The notes under the pieces are model-generated. The model saw only the letters and a program-made list of their open reading frames with translations, made no database searches and was not told the origin of the DNA. This document shows positions 49,417-56,137 of a DNA stretch of 64,000 nucleotides, piece after piece. This stretch comes from Streptomyces violascens (GTDB lineage: Bacteria; Actinomycetota; Actinomycetes; Streptomycetales; Streptomycetaceae), in NCBI RefSeq assembly GCF_014649955.1, contig NZ_BMUA01000019.1, positions 1-64,000 of the forward strand. The letters run 5' to 3'. The position numbers and the translations under genes were made by a program. Within the stretch, counting starts at the first letter, position 1, and every line of letters begins with the position of its first letter.

Positions 49417-49450
49417 GGCGACCGCTCCGTAAGCAGGGTGTCGGTTACAT

Positions 49451-49497
49451 CTACCAGCAAGTAGGTCAGTAGCTCCGATGATGCTACCCGTCGGTAA
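49451..49497. promoter_or_regulatory. Two repressor-type sites upstream of the long acyl-CoA dehydrogenase
   Basis: CTACCAGCAAGTAG (49451-49464) and CTACCCGTCGGTAA (49484-49497) share the pattern CTACC-N5-GTA and start 33 bp apart (three turns). Each is a partial inverted repeat. They lie in the minus-strand promoter region, most likely a TetR-family operator pair. Confidence 0.5.
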
Positions 49498-49531
49498 TAA
49501 CGCGCAACCTTTGGCCGAGAACTGTGACGTG

Positions 49532-49768
49532 TCAGGCAGTGGAACTCTGCTGAGCCGGGCGGTCCCGCTGGGGCGAGCCCCCCAGTGCCGCCGCGAGCGC
49601 CCGCGCGGTGGCCGTATTGCAGTGCCCGAGGATGACGAGCGGGGGCGCACCGAAGTCCCGCCCGAGCGAGGGCAGCGTGATGCCGTGCTCGGCGAGGGCG
49701 GCTCGCAGCTCCATGACGACCTTGTACGTGTCGTCGCGGCGCGGCGCGAGGGGGGCGGGCTTGCTCAT
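49532..49768 (-). CDS. Small protein beside the XRE/DUF397 pair
   Basis: 78 residues from ATG 49768 with GGAGG about 7 nt upstream. The sequence is DDTYKVVMELRAALAEHGITLPSLGRDFGAPPLVILGHCNTATARALAAALG. It is predicted mixed alpha/beta; similar small proteins are commonly found next to XRE/DUF397 pairs in Streptomyces. No function is assigned. It is divergent from the XRE regulator and may be its third partner. Confidence 0.68.
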   Translation of the reverse strand: MSKPAPLAPRRDDTYKVVMELRAALAEHGITLPSLGRDFGAPPLVILGHCNTATARALAAALGGSPQRDRPAQQSSTA

Positions 49769-49886
49769 GGGGGTGCCTCCTGTGAGTGCGGTGTGTGACG
49801 AAGCCCTCACAGAGTGGTGCCGGGTCCATTACCTTCGGAAGGGGTTCACGTTGCGCTCGACAACTGGCAAACGGTGGTGGTGAGTT

Positions 49887-50738
49887 GTGCCCTCTCGTAA
49901 GGAACCTGACGCGTCGGCGAACGTCCCGTCCTTCTATGGTGCGGAGCTGCGCTACAAGAGGGAGGCCGCAGGTCTCACGCTCGAACAGTTGGCGGACGGC
50001 AGCTTCAGAGGCATCCCGTTCCTGAGCCAGATCGAGCGCGGCGAACGCCGGATGCCCCTCGACTTGGCCCAGCACGTGGACGAGAAGCTGGGGACGGACG
50101 GCTTTTTCGAGCGGCGCTGTGAAGACGCGCGCAAGGCGAAGCAGTCGGGGCATGCGGAGTACTTCGTGGATGTCGCGGAGATGGAGCGGCATGCAGAGTC
50201 GATTGAGGACTGGGCGCCCACGCTCATCCCAGGCCTGCTGCAGACGGAGGCGTACGTCCGGAAGGTCATTCAGAGCGGGGCTCCATGGCTGCGTCCAGCA
50301 GATGTCGAGAAGCAGGTGCAGGCCCGGCTGGAGCGCGCAAAACTCTGGGAGTGCGAGGACCGCCCAGCGTTCTGGGGCGTCCTGCACGAGTCGCTGATCC
50401 GCAACCCACTGCTGCCGCCCGGGGAGATGGCGGAGCAGTCGGACCACATCGCCCACGTGGTCCGCTCCACACAAAGCGTTCTGCAGATCCTTCCGGAAAC
50501 CGCCGGTGCCCACCCGCTGATGATGGGCGTCATCAAGGTTATGACCTTTCCTGACGCTCCACCGGTGATCTACATCGAGAGTCAGCACAGCGGCCAACTG
50601 ATCGACTATCCGGCCCTCGTGAAGGACTACCGCAGGTCGTACGATCTGCTCAGGGCCGCGGCGCTACCGCCGGAGACGTCCCTGGCCATGATCGAGCAAG
50701 CGGCGAAGGGCTACCGAAATGGCAAGCACAGAGCTTGA
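49887..50738 (+). CDS. XRE family regulator with DUF5753 domain
   Basis: 283 residues from GTG 49887. The N-terminal XRE helix-turn-helix (GAELRYKREAAGLTLEQLADGSFRGIPFLSQIERGERRM) is followed by a DUF5753 ligand-binding-like domain (DWAPTLIPGLLQTEAYVR, WECEDRPAFWGVLHESLI). Such regulators (WhiJ-like) are paired with DUF397 proteins and control differentiation genes. Overlaps the DUF397 gene by 20 nt. Confidence 0.92.
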   Translation: MPSRKEPDASANVPSFYGAELRYKREAAGLTLEQLADGSFRGIPFLSQIERGERRMPLDLAQHVDEKLGTDGFFERRCEDARKAKQSGHAEYFVDVAEMERHAESIEDWAPTLIPGLLQTEAYVRKVIQSGAPWLRPADVEKQVQARLERAKLWECEDRPAFWGVLHESLIRNPLLPPGEMAEQSDHIAHVVRSTQSVLQILPETAGAHPLMMGVIKVMTFPDAPPVIYIESQHSGQLIDYPALVKDYRRSYDLLRAAALPPETSLAMIEQAAKGYRNGKHRA

Positions 50739-51012
50739 CTTGAGCACCGCCCTGTGGCGCAAGAGCAGCTACAGCAACGCGACCGGTGGCGACTGCGTCG
50801 AGGTCGCCGAGGGTTTCCTCGGGGCGGCGCGCTGGCGCACGAGCAGCTACAGCAACGCGACCGGCGGCGAATGCGTAGAGGTCGCCGACAACCTCCCCGG
50901 GGTCGTTCCCGTCCGGGACTCCAAGGTGCTGGGCGGACCGGCGATCGTCATCGGGGCCGGGGCCTGGGCGCCCTTTGTCGCCGGGGTGAAGGCAAGCTCC
51001 CTCGGGGGCTGA
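50719..51012 (+). CDS. DUF397 protein with an internal duplication
   Basis: 97 residues, longer than the usual 60-70. DUF397 begins with W(R)xSSYSN; here the block WRKSSYSNATGGDCVEVAE (residues 13-31) is followed 26 residues later by WRTSSYSNATGGECVEVAD (39-57), then PGVVPVRDSKVLGGPAIVIGAGAWAPFVAGV. DUF397 proteins associate with the XRE partner. The gene overlaps the XRE gene by 20 nt, so they are co-translated. Confidence 0.88.
   Translation: MASTELDLSTALWRKSSYSNATGGDCVEVAEGFLGAARWRTSSYSNATGGECVEVADNLPGVVPVRDSKVLGGPAIVIGAGAWAPFVAGVKASSLGG
50755..50889 (+). repeat. 78-bp internal duplication in the DUF397 gene
   Basis: The block at 50755-50811 recurs at 50833-50889 with few substitutions. 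Offset is 78 bp (26 codons), so frame is kept. Near-identity at DNA level argues for a recent duplication. Confidence 0.8.
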
Positions 51013-51056
51013 GACGAGGTGTCCGCCGCCACGCCGCGTCGGTAGGCTGTGGCCCC

Positions 51057-51518
51057 ATGTACGGCTACGACCAGAATCCGGGCGCACAGCAGCAGTACGC
51101 CCCGCCCCAGCAGCAGATGCCGGGCGGGTACGGGGAGCAGCCGCTGTACCCCGAGCCGTCGCCGCCCTCGCTCGCGGACGCGGTGCGGGCCTTCACCACC
51201 GGGTCGCTCTCGGCCGAGGACTTCCAGCAGATCTTCGCGGGGGCCCGGGTGTACTGCCCGCGCGGTGACAACCCCGGGTTCCTGGCGCTGCACAACACCC
51301 AGCAGCCGGTCATCCCGATGTTCACCTCGCTCAAGGAACTGCGCCGGTACGCGGGCAAGGAGTCCAAGTACTTCGTGATCACCGGCGCCGAGGTCATCGA
51401 CCTGCTGCCCACCGGGTACGGCTTCGTGCTCGACATGGAGGGCGACCACCGGATGGTCTTCGACGCGAAGGCCGTGGAGCAGATGGTCGACTTCGCGATG
51501 CGGCGGATGTACGGGTAG
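51057..51518 (+). CDS. SseB family protein
   Basis: 153 residues from ATG 51057. A Gln/Pro/Tyr-rich N-terminus is followed by an SseB-type domain: GARVYCPRGDNPGFLALHNTQQPVIPMFTSLKELRRYAGKESKYFVITG and VIDLLPTGYGFVLDMEG. TAGGCT at 51043-51048 lies 8 nt upstream of the ATG, consistent with a leaderless promoter. Function unknown in streptomycetes. Confidence 0.82.
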   Translation: MYGYDQNPGAQQQYAPPQQQMPGGYGEQPLYPEPSPPSLADAVRAFTTGSLSAEDFQQIFAGARVYCPRGDNPGFLALHNTQQPVIPMFTSLKELRRYAGKESKYFVITGAEVIDLLPTGYGFVLDMEGDHRMVFDAKAVEQMVDFAMRRMYG

Positions 51519-51645
51519 CCGTGGTTCCGACGTCCTGAACGGCCTCGCATTCGGGCCCGTATCCCTTGGGGTACGGGCCCGAAGTGCGTCCGGGGCCGGG
51601 CGGGAATGGGACCGCCTTGCAGGATGTTCACCATTCAACTACTTT

Positions 51646-51660
51646 GGATGCAGAGCATCC
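51646..51660. promoter_or_regulatory. Inverted repeat before the pirin start
   Basis: GGATGC-AGA-GCATCC, perfect 6-bp arms, ending 3 nt before the AAGGAGG ribosome binding site of the pirin pseudogene. Likely an operator kept from the intact gene. Confidence 0.5.
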
Positions 51661-51678
51661 CGCAAGGAGGGCCGTCCC

Positions 51679-52409
51679 ATGCCTGCTGCCGGAGGGCGCC
51701 TCGGCGCGGCCGGGTCACGTACCTGATCGACGGCACCTTCGTGCACCAGGACTCCAACGGGGGCGGCGGCACCATCACCGACGGCGACACCCAGTGGATG
51801 ACGGCGGGCTCCGGGCTGCTGCACATCGAGGCGCCGCCGGAGTCGCTCGTCATGTCCGGCGGGCTCTTCCACGGGCTCCAGCTGTGGGTCAACCTGCCGG
51901 CCGCCGACAAGATGAAGGACCCGCGCTACCAGGACATCCGGGGCGGCCAGGTCCAGCTGCTCACCTCCGCCGACGGCGGCGCGCTGCTCCGGGTCATCGC
52001 GGGCTCGCTCGACGGGCACGAGGGGCCGGGCATCACGCACACCCCGATCACGATGGTGCACGCCACGCTGCGGCCGGGCGCGTCCGTCACGCTGCCGTGG
52101 CGCCCCGACTTCAACGGGCTCGCGTACGTGCTGGCCGGGCGCGGCTCGGTCGGGGCCGAGGGAAGGCCCGTTCACATGGGCCAGACCGCGGTGTTCGGGG
52201 ACGGCGGCTCGCTGACCGTCCGGGCCGACGAGCGCCAGGACTCGCACGCGCCCGACCTGGAGGTCGTGCTGCTCGGGGGCCGCCCGATCCGCGAGCCGAT
52301 GGCCCACTACGGGCCGTTCGTCATGAACACGCGGGCCGAGCTGGAGCAGGCCTTCGAGGACTTCCAGAAGGGACGCCTCGGCACGATCCCGGCGGTCCAC
52401 GGCATGTGA
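51679..52409 (+). pseudogene. Pirin family protein, broken by an internal deletion
   Basis: The original start is probably ATG 51679, with a textbook AAGGAGG 8 nt upstream (51664-51670). Its frame reads MPAAGGRLGAAGSRT and stops at 51724. The pirin body (VTYLIDGTFVHQDS ... HIEAPPESLVMSGGLFHGLQLWVNLP ... AVFGDGGSLTVR) begins at 51714 in another frame. About 60 residues that carry the HPHRGFET-type metal ligands are missing, consistent with a frameshifting deletion near 51690-51713. Reading from a chance ATG at 51606 gives 267 residues but lacks the N-terminal cupin ligands. I judge it inactive. Alternatively a shortened protein might still be made. Confidence 0.72.
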
Positions 52410-52463
52410 GTTCCCCGGACCCCGGGCTCCGGGTGCCCGCCGGGGTAGGGGCGTGGCGTGCCG

Positions 52464-52706
52464 TCAGTCGTCGCGGGAGGCGCGGCCGTTGTAGTGGTCG
52501 CGCCCTGCCTGGTACACCCGGGTGTTCCCCGACGCGTGCGCTTCGAGCCGTACGGACGGAGCCGGGGGGCGCTCCTCGGGCGGCAGCGAGGCCCGGGAGG
52601 AGTCAACTCTCCCTCCACAAGGCCCTCCTGGCGGTTTCGCGGTACGCGAGGGCGGTTGTCGGCCGGCCACGAGCGACCCGGCGGTACCTGACGGCCAGTC
52701 ACCCAT
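52464..52706 (-). CDS. Possible small protein with an ARVYQAGRD-like tail
   Basis: About 80 residues from ATG 52706 to the stop at 52464, divergent from the AI-2E family gene (their starts overlap by 2 nt). The end reads LEAHASGNTRVYQAGRDHY, a motif I recognise from many small Streptomyces proteins (ASGxxRVYQxGxD). The N-terminal 50 residues are Gly/Pro/Arg-rich and poorly conserved-looking. The start is uncertain. It could be a degraded gene of which only the 3' end remains. Confidence 0.35.
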   Translation of the reverse strand: MGDWPSGTAGSLVAGRQPPSRTAKPPGGPCGGRVDSSRASLPPEERPPAPSVRLEAHASGNTRVYQAGRDHYNGRASRDD

Positions 52707-53847
52707 GTGGACCGCAGCTGAGGCGGACGCGGGCGCGCCGTGGTCCGCTGACAGGGTGGACCCACGCCCCCTGCTCCCCGAACCCGCCCGGCGGATCGGG
52801 GCGTGGTGCGTGGTCGTGCTGCTCGTCACCGGGGTCGTGGGCGTCGGTGCCTGGCTCTGCGTCGTGTTCAAGACCGCCGTCACTCCCGTGCTGCTCGCCC
52901 TGCTCGGGACCGCGCTGCTCGGGCCCGTACACCGATGGCTGATCCGGATGAGGCTCAGGCGGTCGCTCGCCGCCGCGCTCACCTGTGTCGCGCTCGTCGG
53001 GGTGGTCGGCGGGGCCGGGTACGTCGTCGTCAGTGCGCTCATCGACACCGGGGACCAGATCGTCGCCTCGCTCAAGCAGGCCGGGCAGTGGGTGGCCGAT
53101 CACTTCGGGGTGGCCGGCGGGGACGGCGTCACCAACCTCGCCGACAACGCCAAAAAGCTGCTCTCCAAGTTCGGGGCGGGCGCCGCCAGCGGGGTGCTCG
53201 AAGGGCTCAGCCTGCTCGGCTCGCTGCTCGCCACCAGCGTCCTCGCGCTGCTGCTCACCTTCTTCTTCCTCAAGGACTCCGACCGGGCCGTCGGCCTCGC
53301 CCACTCCCTCGCCCCGCGCGGCGCCGGCGACACCGTCGAGGCCATGGCCCGCCGCGCCTTCGAGGCGGTCGAAGGGTTCATGCGGGGGACCACTCTCATC
53401 GCCTTCATCGATGCCATCTGCATCACCGTCGGGCTGCTCGTCCTTCGCGTGCCCGGGGCCATCGGGCTCGGCGCGCTCGTCTTCATCGGGGCGTACATCC
53501 CCTACCTCGGCGCCTTCGTCTCCGGGGCGGTCGCCGTGCTCGTCGCGCTCGCCGACCGCGGGTTCGGCATCGCGCTGTGGACCCTCGGGATCGTCCTCGC
53601 CGTGCAGCAGCTCGAAGGGCACATCCTGCAACCGGTGATCCAGAGCCGTACCGTCCAGATGCACCCCGCGATGATCATGATCGCGCTGACCGCGGGCGCC
53701 AGTGTCGCGGGCCTGATCGGCATGCTGCTCGCGGTGCCGGTCGCGGCGGCCGCCTTCGCCGTGCTGGGGGAGCTGCGGAAGCGCTACTCCGACGGCGACG
53801 GGCCCGCATCGGACGTACCCGGCGCACCCGTCCCACCCGACTCGTAG
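52705..53847 (+). CDS. AI-2E family transporter (PerM-like)
   Basis: 380 residues from ATG 52705. An in-frame upstream extension to 52522 has no support. Hydrophobic helices: GAWCVVVLLVTGVVGVGAWLC, VLLALLGTALLGPVHRWL, AALTCVALVGVVGGAGYVVVS, then LLGSLLATSVLALLLTFFFLKDSDR, RGTTLIAFIDAICITVGLLVL, IGLGALVFIGAYIPYLGAFVSG and the conserved QLEGHILQPVIQSRTVQMHPAMIMIALTAG end. This matches PF01594. Autoinducer export is not implied; many members are Na+/H+ or unknown transporters. It is convergent with the phosphatase gene and overlaps it by 64 nt. Confidence 0.88.
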   Translation: MWTAAEADAGAPWSADRVDPRPLLPEPARRIGAWCVVVLLVTGVVGVGAWLCVVFKTAVTPVLLALLGTALLGPVHRWLIRMRLRRSLAAALTCVALVGVVGGAGYVVVSALIDTGDQIVASLKQAGQWVADHFGVAGGDGVTNLADNAKKLLSKFGAGAASGVLEGLSLLGSLLATSVLALLLTFFFLKDSDRAVGLAHSLAPRGAGDTVEAMARRAFEAVEGFMRGTTLIAFIDAICITVGLLVLRVPGAIGLGALVFIGAYIPYLGAFVSGAVAVLVALADRGFGIALWTLGIVLAVQQLEGHILQPVIQSRTVQMHPAMIMIALTAGASVAGLIGMLLAVPVAAAAFAVLGELRKRYSDGDGPASDVPGAPVPPDS

Positions 53848-55958
53848 AGCTCGAACCAGATCGACTTCCCGTCGCCCCTCGGGTCCACCCCCCACGCGTC
53901 CGCCAGCATCTCCATCAGGATCAGGCCGCGGCCGCTGGAGGCCATTTCGCCGGGGCGGCGGCGGTGCGGGAGTTCGTCGCTGGCGTCGGCCACCTCGACG
54001 CGCAGGCGGCGGGTGCCGAGTTCGCCCCGCGCCTCGGCCACGAGCAGCGCGTCGCCGTCCGTGTGGACCAGGACGTTGGTGATCATCTCGGAGATCATCA
54101 GGACCGCCGAGTCGACCTGCTCCTCGTCCGCCCAGTCGTGCAGGAGTTCGCGCAGCTGGCGGCGGGCGCCCGCGATGCGCTCGGGTTCGGCCTGGGCGAT
54201 GGTCAGCGCGGTGCGGCGGACCGCGGCGGGCGGGGCCGTCCCCGCGCCGCCGGCGACGTTGCGGCGGAGCAGCAGCAGCGCGATGTCGTCCTCGCGGCGG
54301 TCCACCAGCGGGCCCGTGGTGTGGTGCGAGGACGGGCCGTGCACGGCCTGGACGAGTTCGTCGGCGAGCTGCTCCAGGCTTTCGCCGGTGTGCTTCTCCA
54401 GGACCGGGCGCAGCCGCGTCCAGCCGCTGGCCATGTCGTGGCCGCCGGTCTCGATCAGGCCGTCCGTGCAGATCATGATCGTCTCGGCGGGGTCCAGGAC
54501 GAGCCGGGTCGTCGGGTAGTCGGAGTCCGCCTCGATGCCGAGCGGCAGGCCGCCCGCGGTGGCGCGGATCAGGGCGGTGCCGTCGGCGGTGCGGATCACC
54601 GGGTCGGGGTGGCCGGCCCGGGCGATGTCGAGGGTGCCGGTGGCCGGGTCGACCTCGATGTACAGGCAGGTCGCGAAGCGCGGCGCGTAGTCCTCGTACC
54701 CGTCGCCGTAGGGGTCGGGCACCCCGTACGACTCGGCGATCCCGTACAGGAAGCGGGAGGCGCGCGAGAGGACCGCGTCGGGGCTGTGGCCCTCGCTCGC
54801 GTACGCCCTGAGCGCGATGCGCAGCTGGCCCATGAGGCCGGCGGCCCGCACGTCGTGGCCCTGTACGTCACCGATGACCAGCGCGAACCTGCCGCCGCCG
54901 GCCCCCGTACGGGAGCCGGGCAGCGGGATCATGTCGTACCAGTCGCCGCCGACCTGGAGGCCGCCGCCGGTCGGGACGTAGCGGGCGGCGACCGTCATGC
55001 CGGGGATCTCCGGGCCGAGCGTCGGCATCATCGCGCGCTGCAGGCCGAGCGAGAGCTCGCGCTCGCTCTCCGCCTCGCCCGCGCGGGCCAGGGCCTGCGC
55101 GAGCATGCGGGCCACCGTGGTGAGGACCGACCGCTCGTCGGGGGTGAAGGCGACGGGGTGCTTGAACGCGGCCATCCAGGCGCCGATGGTGCGCCCCGCG
55201 ACGATCAGCGGGACGAACGCCCAGGACTGGCGGTCGAAACGCTGGGCGAGCGGCCAGGTGGCGGGGAAGCGGCGCCGGTACTCCTGCGGCGTCGGCAGGT
55301 AGATGGCCCGTCCGTGGCGTACGACGTCGGCGGCCGGATAGTCCATGTCGAGCGCCATGTCCGCGAACGGGCCGTCGTCCCCGGGGTTGTGTCCGTGGTG
55401 GCCGATGATCGTGAGGCGGTCGCCGGCCACCCCGAACACCGCGAGGCCGTCCGGCGAGAAGCCCGGCATGGACAGCGAGGCGGCGACCCGCAGGACCTCG
55501 GAGGTGGAGCGGGCCTCGGCGAGCGCGCGGCCGGCGTCCAGGAGGAAGGCCTCGCGCGAGCGGCGCCAGTCGCCGGTGATGGAGGGGTGGGCGGCGGTGG
55601 TGCCGGGCTGCGGCTCGGCGACCTCCTGGATGGTGCCGATCAGGAGGTAGCTCTCGCCGTTGGCGATGGGCTTGGAGCGGCTGCGTACGGTGCGCAGGAC
55701 CCGGCCGTTCTCGTCCATGATCCGCAGCCGGACCTCGGCGAGGGTGCCCTCGGCGACGGCGAGGTTCACGATGCCGTCGACCTCGTTCCAGTCGACGGGG
55801 TGGAAGCGGGAGCGTACGGCGGCCTCGCTCAGGGTGGCCGGCTGTGCGGGCAGACCGAGGAGCCGGGCGGCCTCTGCGTCGAGGGTGACCGTCCCGGATG
55901 CGTTGTCCCAGCGCCACAGGCCAGTCGCGATCGCGGCCAGGACGTCCTCTGTGCGCAT
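53784..55958 (-). CDS. SpoIIE-type PP2C phosphatase with PAS, GAF and RsbW-like ATPase domains
   Basis: 724 residues. PAS domain (1-110), GAF domain (about 140-300), SpoIIE/PP2C phosphatase (about 330-540: GGDWYDMIPL, GDVQGHDVRAAGLMGQLR, ICTDGLIETGGHD), then a HATPase of RsbW type (about 590-710: MISEMITNVLVHTDGD, SSGRGLILMEMLADAWGVD). It fuses a phosphatase that acts on anti-anti-sigma factors with an anti-sigma kinase-like domain. It senses small ligands or light/redox via PAS/GAF. Its 3' end overlaps the permease by 64 nt, so the two convergent transcripts could interfere. Confidence 0.93.
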   Translation of the reverse strand: MRTEDVLAAIATGLWRWDNASGTVTLDAEAARLLGLPAQPATLSEAAVRSRFHPVDWNEVDGIVNLAVAEGTLAEVRLRIMDENGRVLRTVRSRSKPIANGESYLLIGTIQEVAEPQPGTTAAHPSITGDWRRSREAFLLDAGRALAEARSTSEVLRVAASLSMPGFSPDGLAVFGVAGDRLTIIGHHGHNPGDDGPFADMALDMDYPAADVVRHGRAIYLPTPQEYRRRFPATWPLAQRFDRQSWAFVPLIVAGRTIGAWMAAFKHPVAFTPDERSVLTTVARMLAQALARAGEAESERELSLGLQRAMMPTLGPEIPGMTVAARYVPTGGGLQVGGDWYDMIPLPGSRTGAGGGRFALVIGDVQGHDVRAAGLMGQLRIALRAYASEGHSPDAVLSRASRFLYGIAESYGVPDPYGDGYEDYAPRFATCLYIEVDPATGTLDIARAGHPDPVIRTADGTALIRATAGGLPLGIEADSDYPTTRLVLDPAETIMICTDGLIETGGHDMASGWTRLRPVLEKHTGESLEQLADELVQAVHGPSSHHTTGPLVDRREDDIALLLLRRNVAGGAGTAPPAAVRRTALTIAQAEPERIAGARRQLRELLHDWADEEQVDSAVLMISEMITNVLVHTDGDALLVAEARGELGTRRLRVEVADASDELPHRRRPGEMASSGRGLILMEMLADAWGVDPRGDGKSIWFELYESGGTGAPGTSDAGPSPSE

Positions 55959-56065
55959 TGCCCCTATTTAAGAAGATCCCGGGACCGGCCGCCACCGAGC
56001 GTGGCCGACCGGGGGCGCCCGCCGCCGAGACCGCGCCCGCAGGACCGGGCGGTAACCTGGACTGG

Positions 56066-56137
56066 TTGATTCCCGCCTGTCTCGCGAAGAATCTCGCGAA
56101 GATCGCGGCCACGGTTCGCGAAGAATTGGATGAATGA
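56066..56137 (+). CDS. Possible 23-codon leader ORF before aspS
   Basis: TTG at 56066 opens a 23-codon frame (ending EELDE) whose TGA at 56135-56137 overlaps the aspS start ATG (56134-56136). TAACCT at 56053-56058 is a plausible -10 element, which would make it nearly leaderless. It has one Asp codon (GAT) near its end and rare TTG, AAT and GAA codons. Purely speculative. Confidence 0.22.
   Translation: MIPACLAKNLAKIAATVREELDE

Noticed and set aside
47194..49464. 756-residue plus-strand open frame
   Set aside because: Antisense to the long acyl-CoA dehydrogenase; high-GC shadow with Arg/Asp/Leu bias.
51606..51678. In-frame upstream part of the pirin reading (MGPPCRMFTIQLLW...)
   Set aside because: Not homologous to pirins and lies upstream of the true RBS and ATG at 51679; a chance extension.
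52803..56069. 1088-residue plus-strand open frame
   Set aside because: Runs across the AI-2E permease and antisense to the SpoIIE phosphatase; no domain found.
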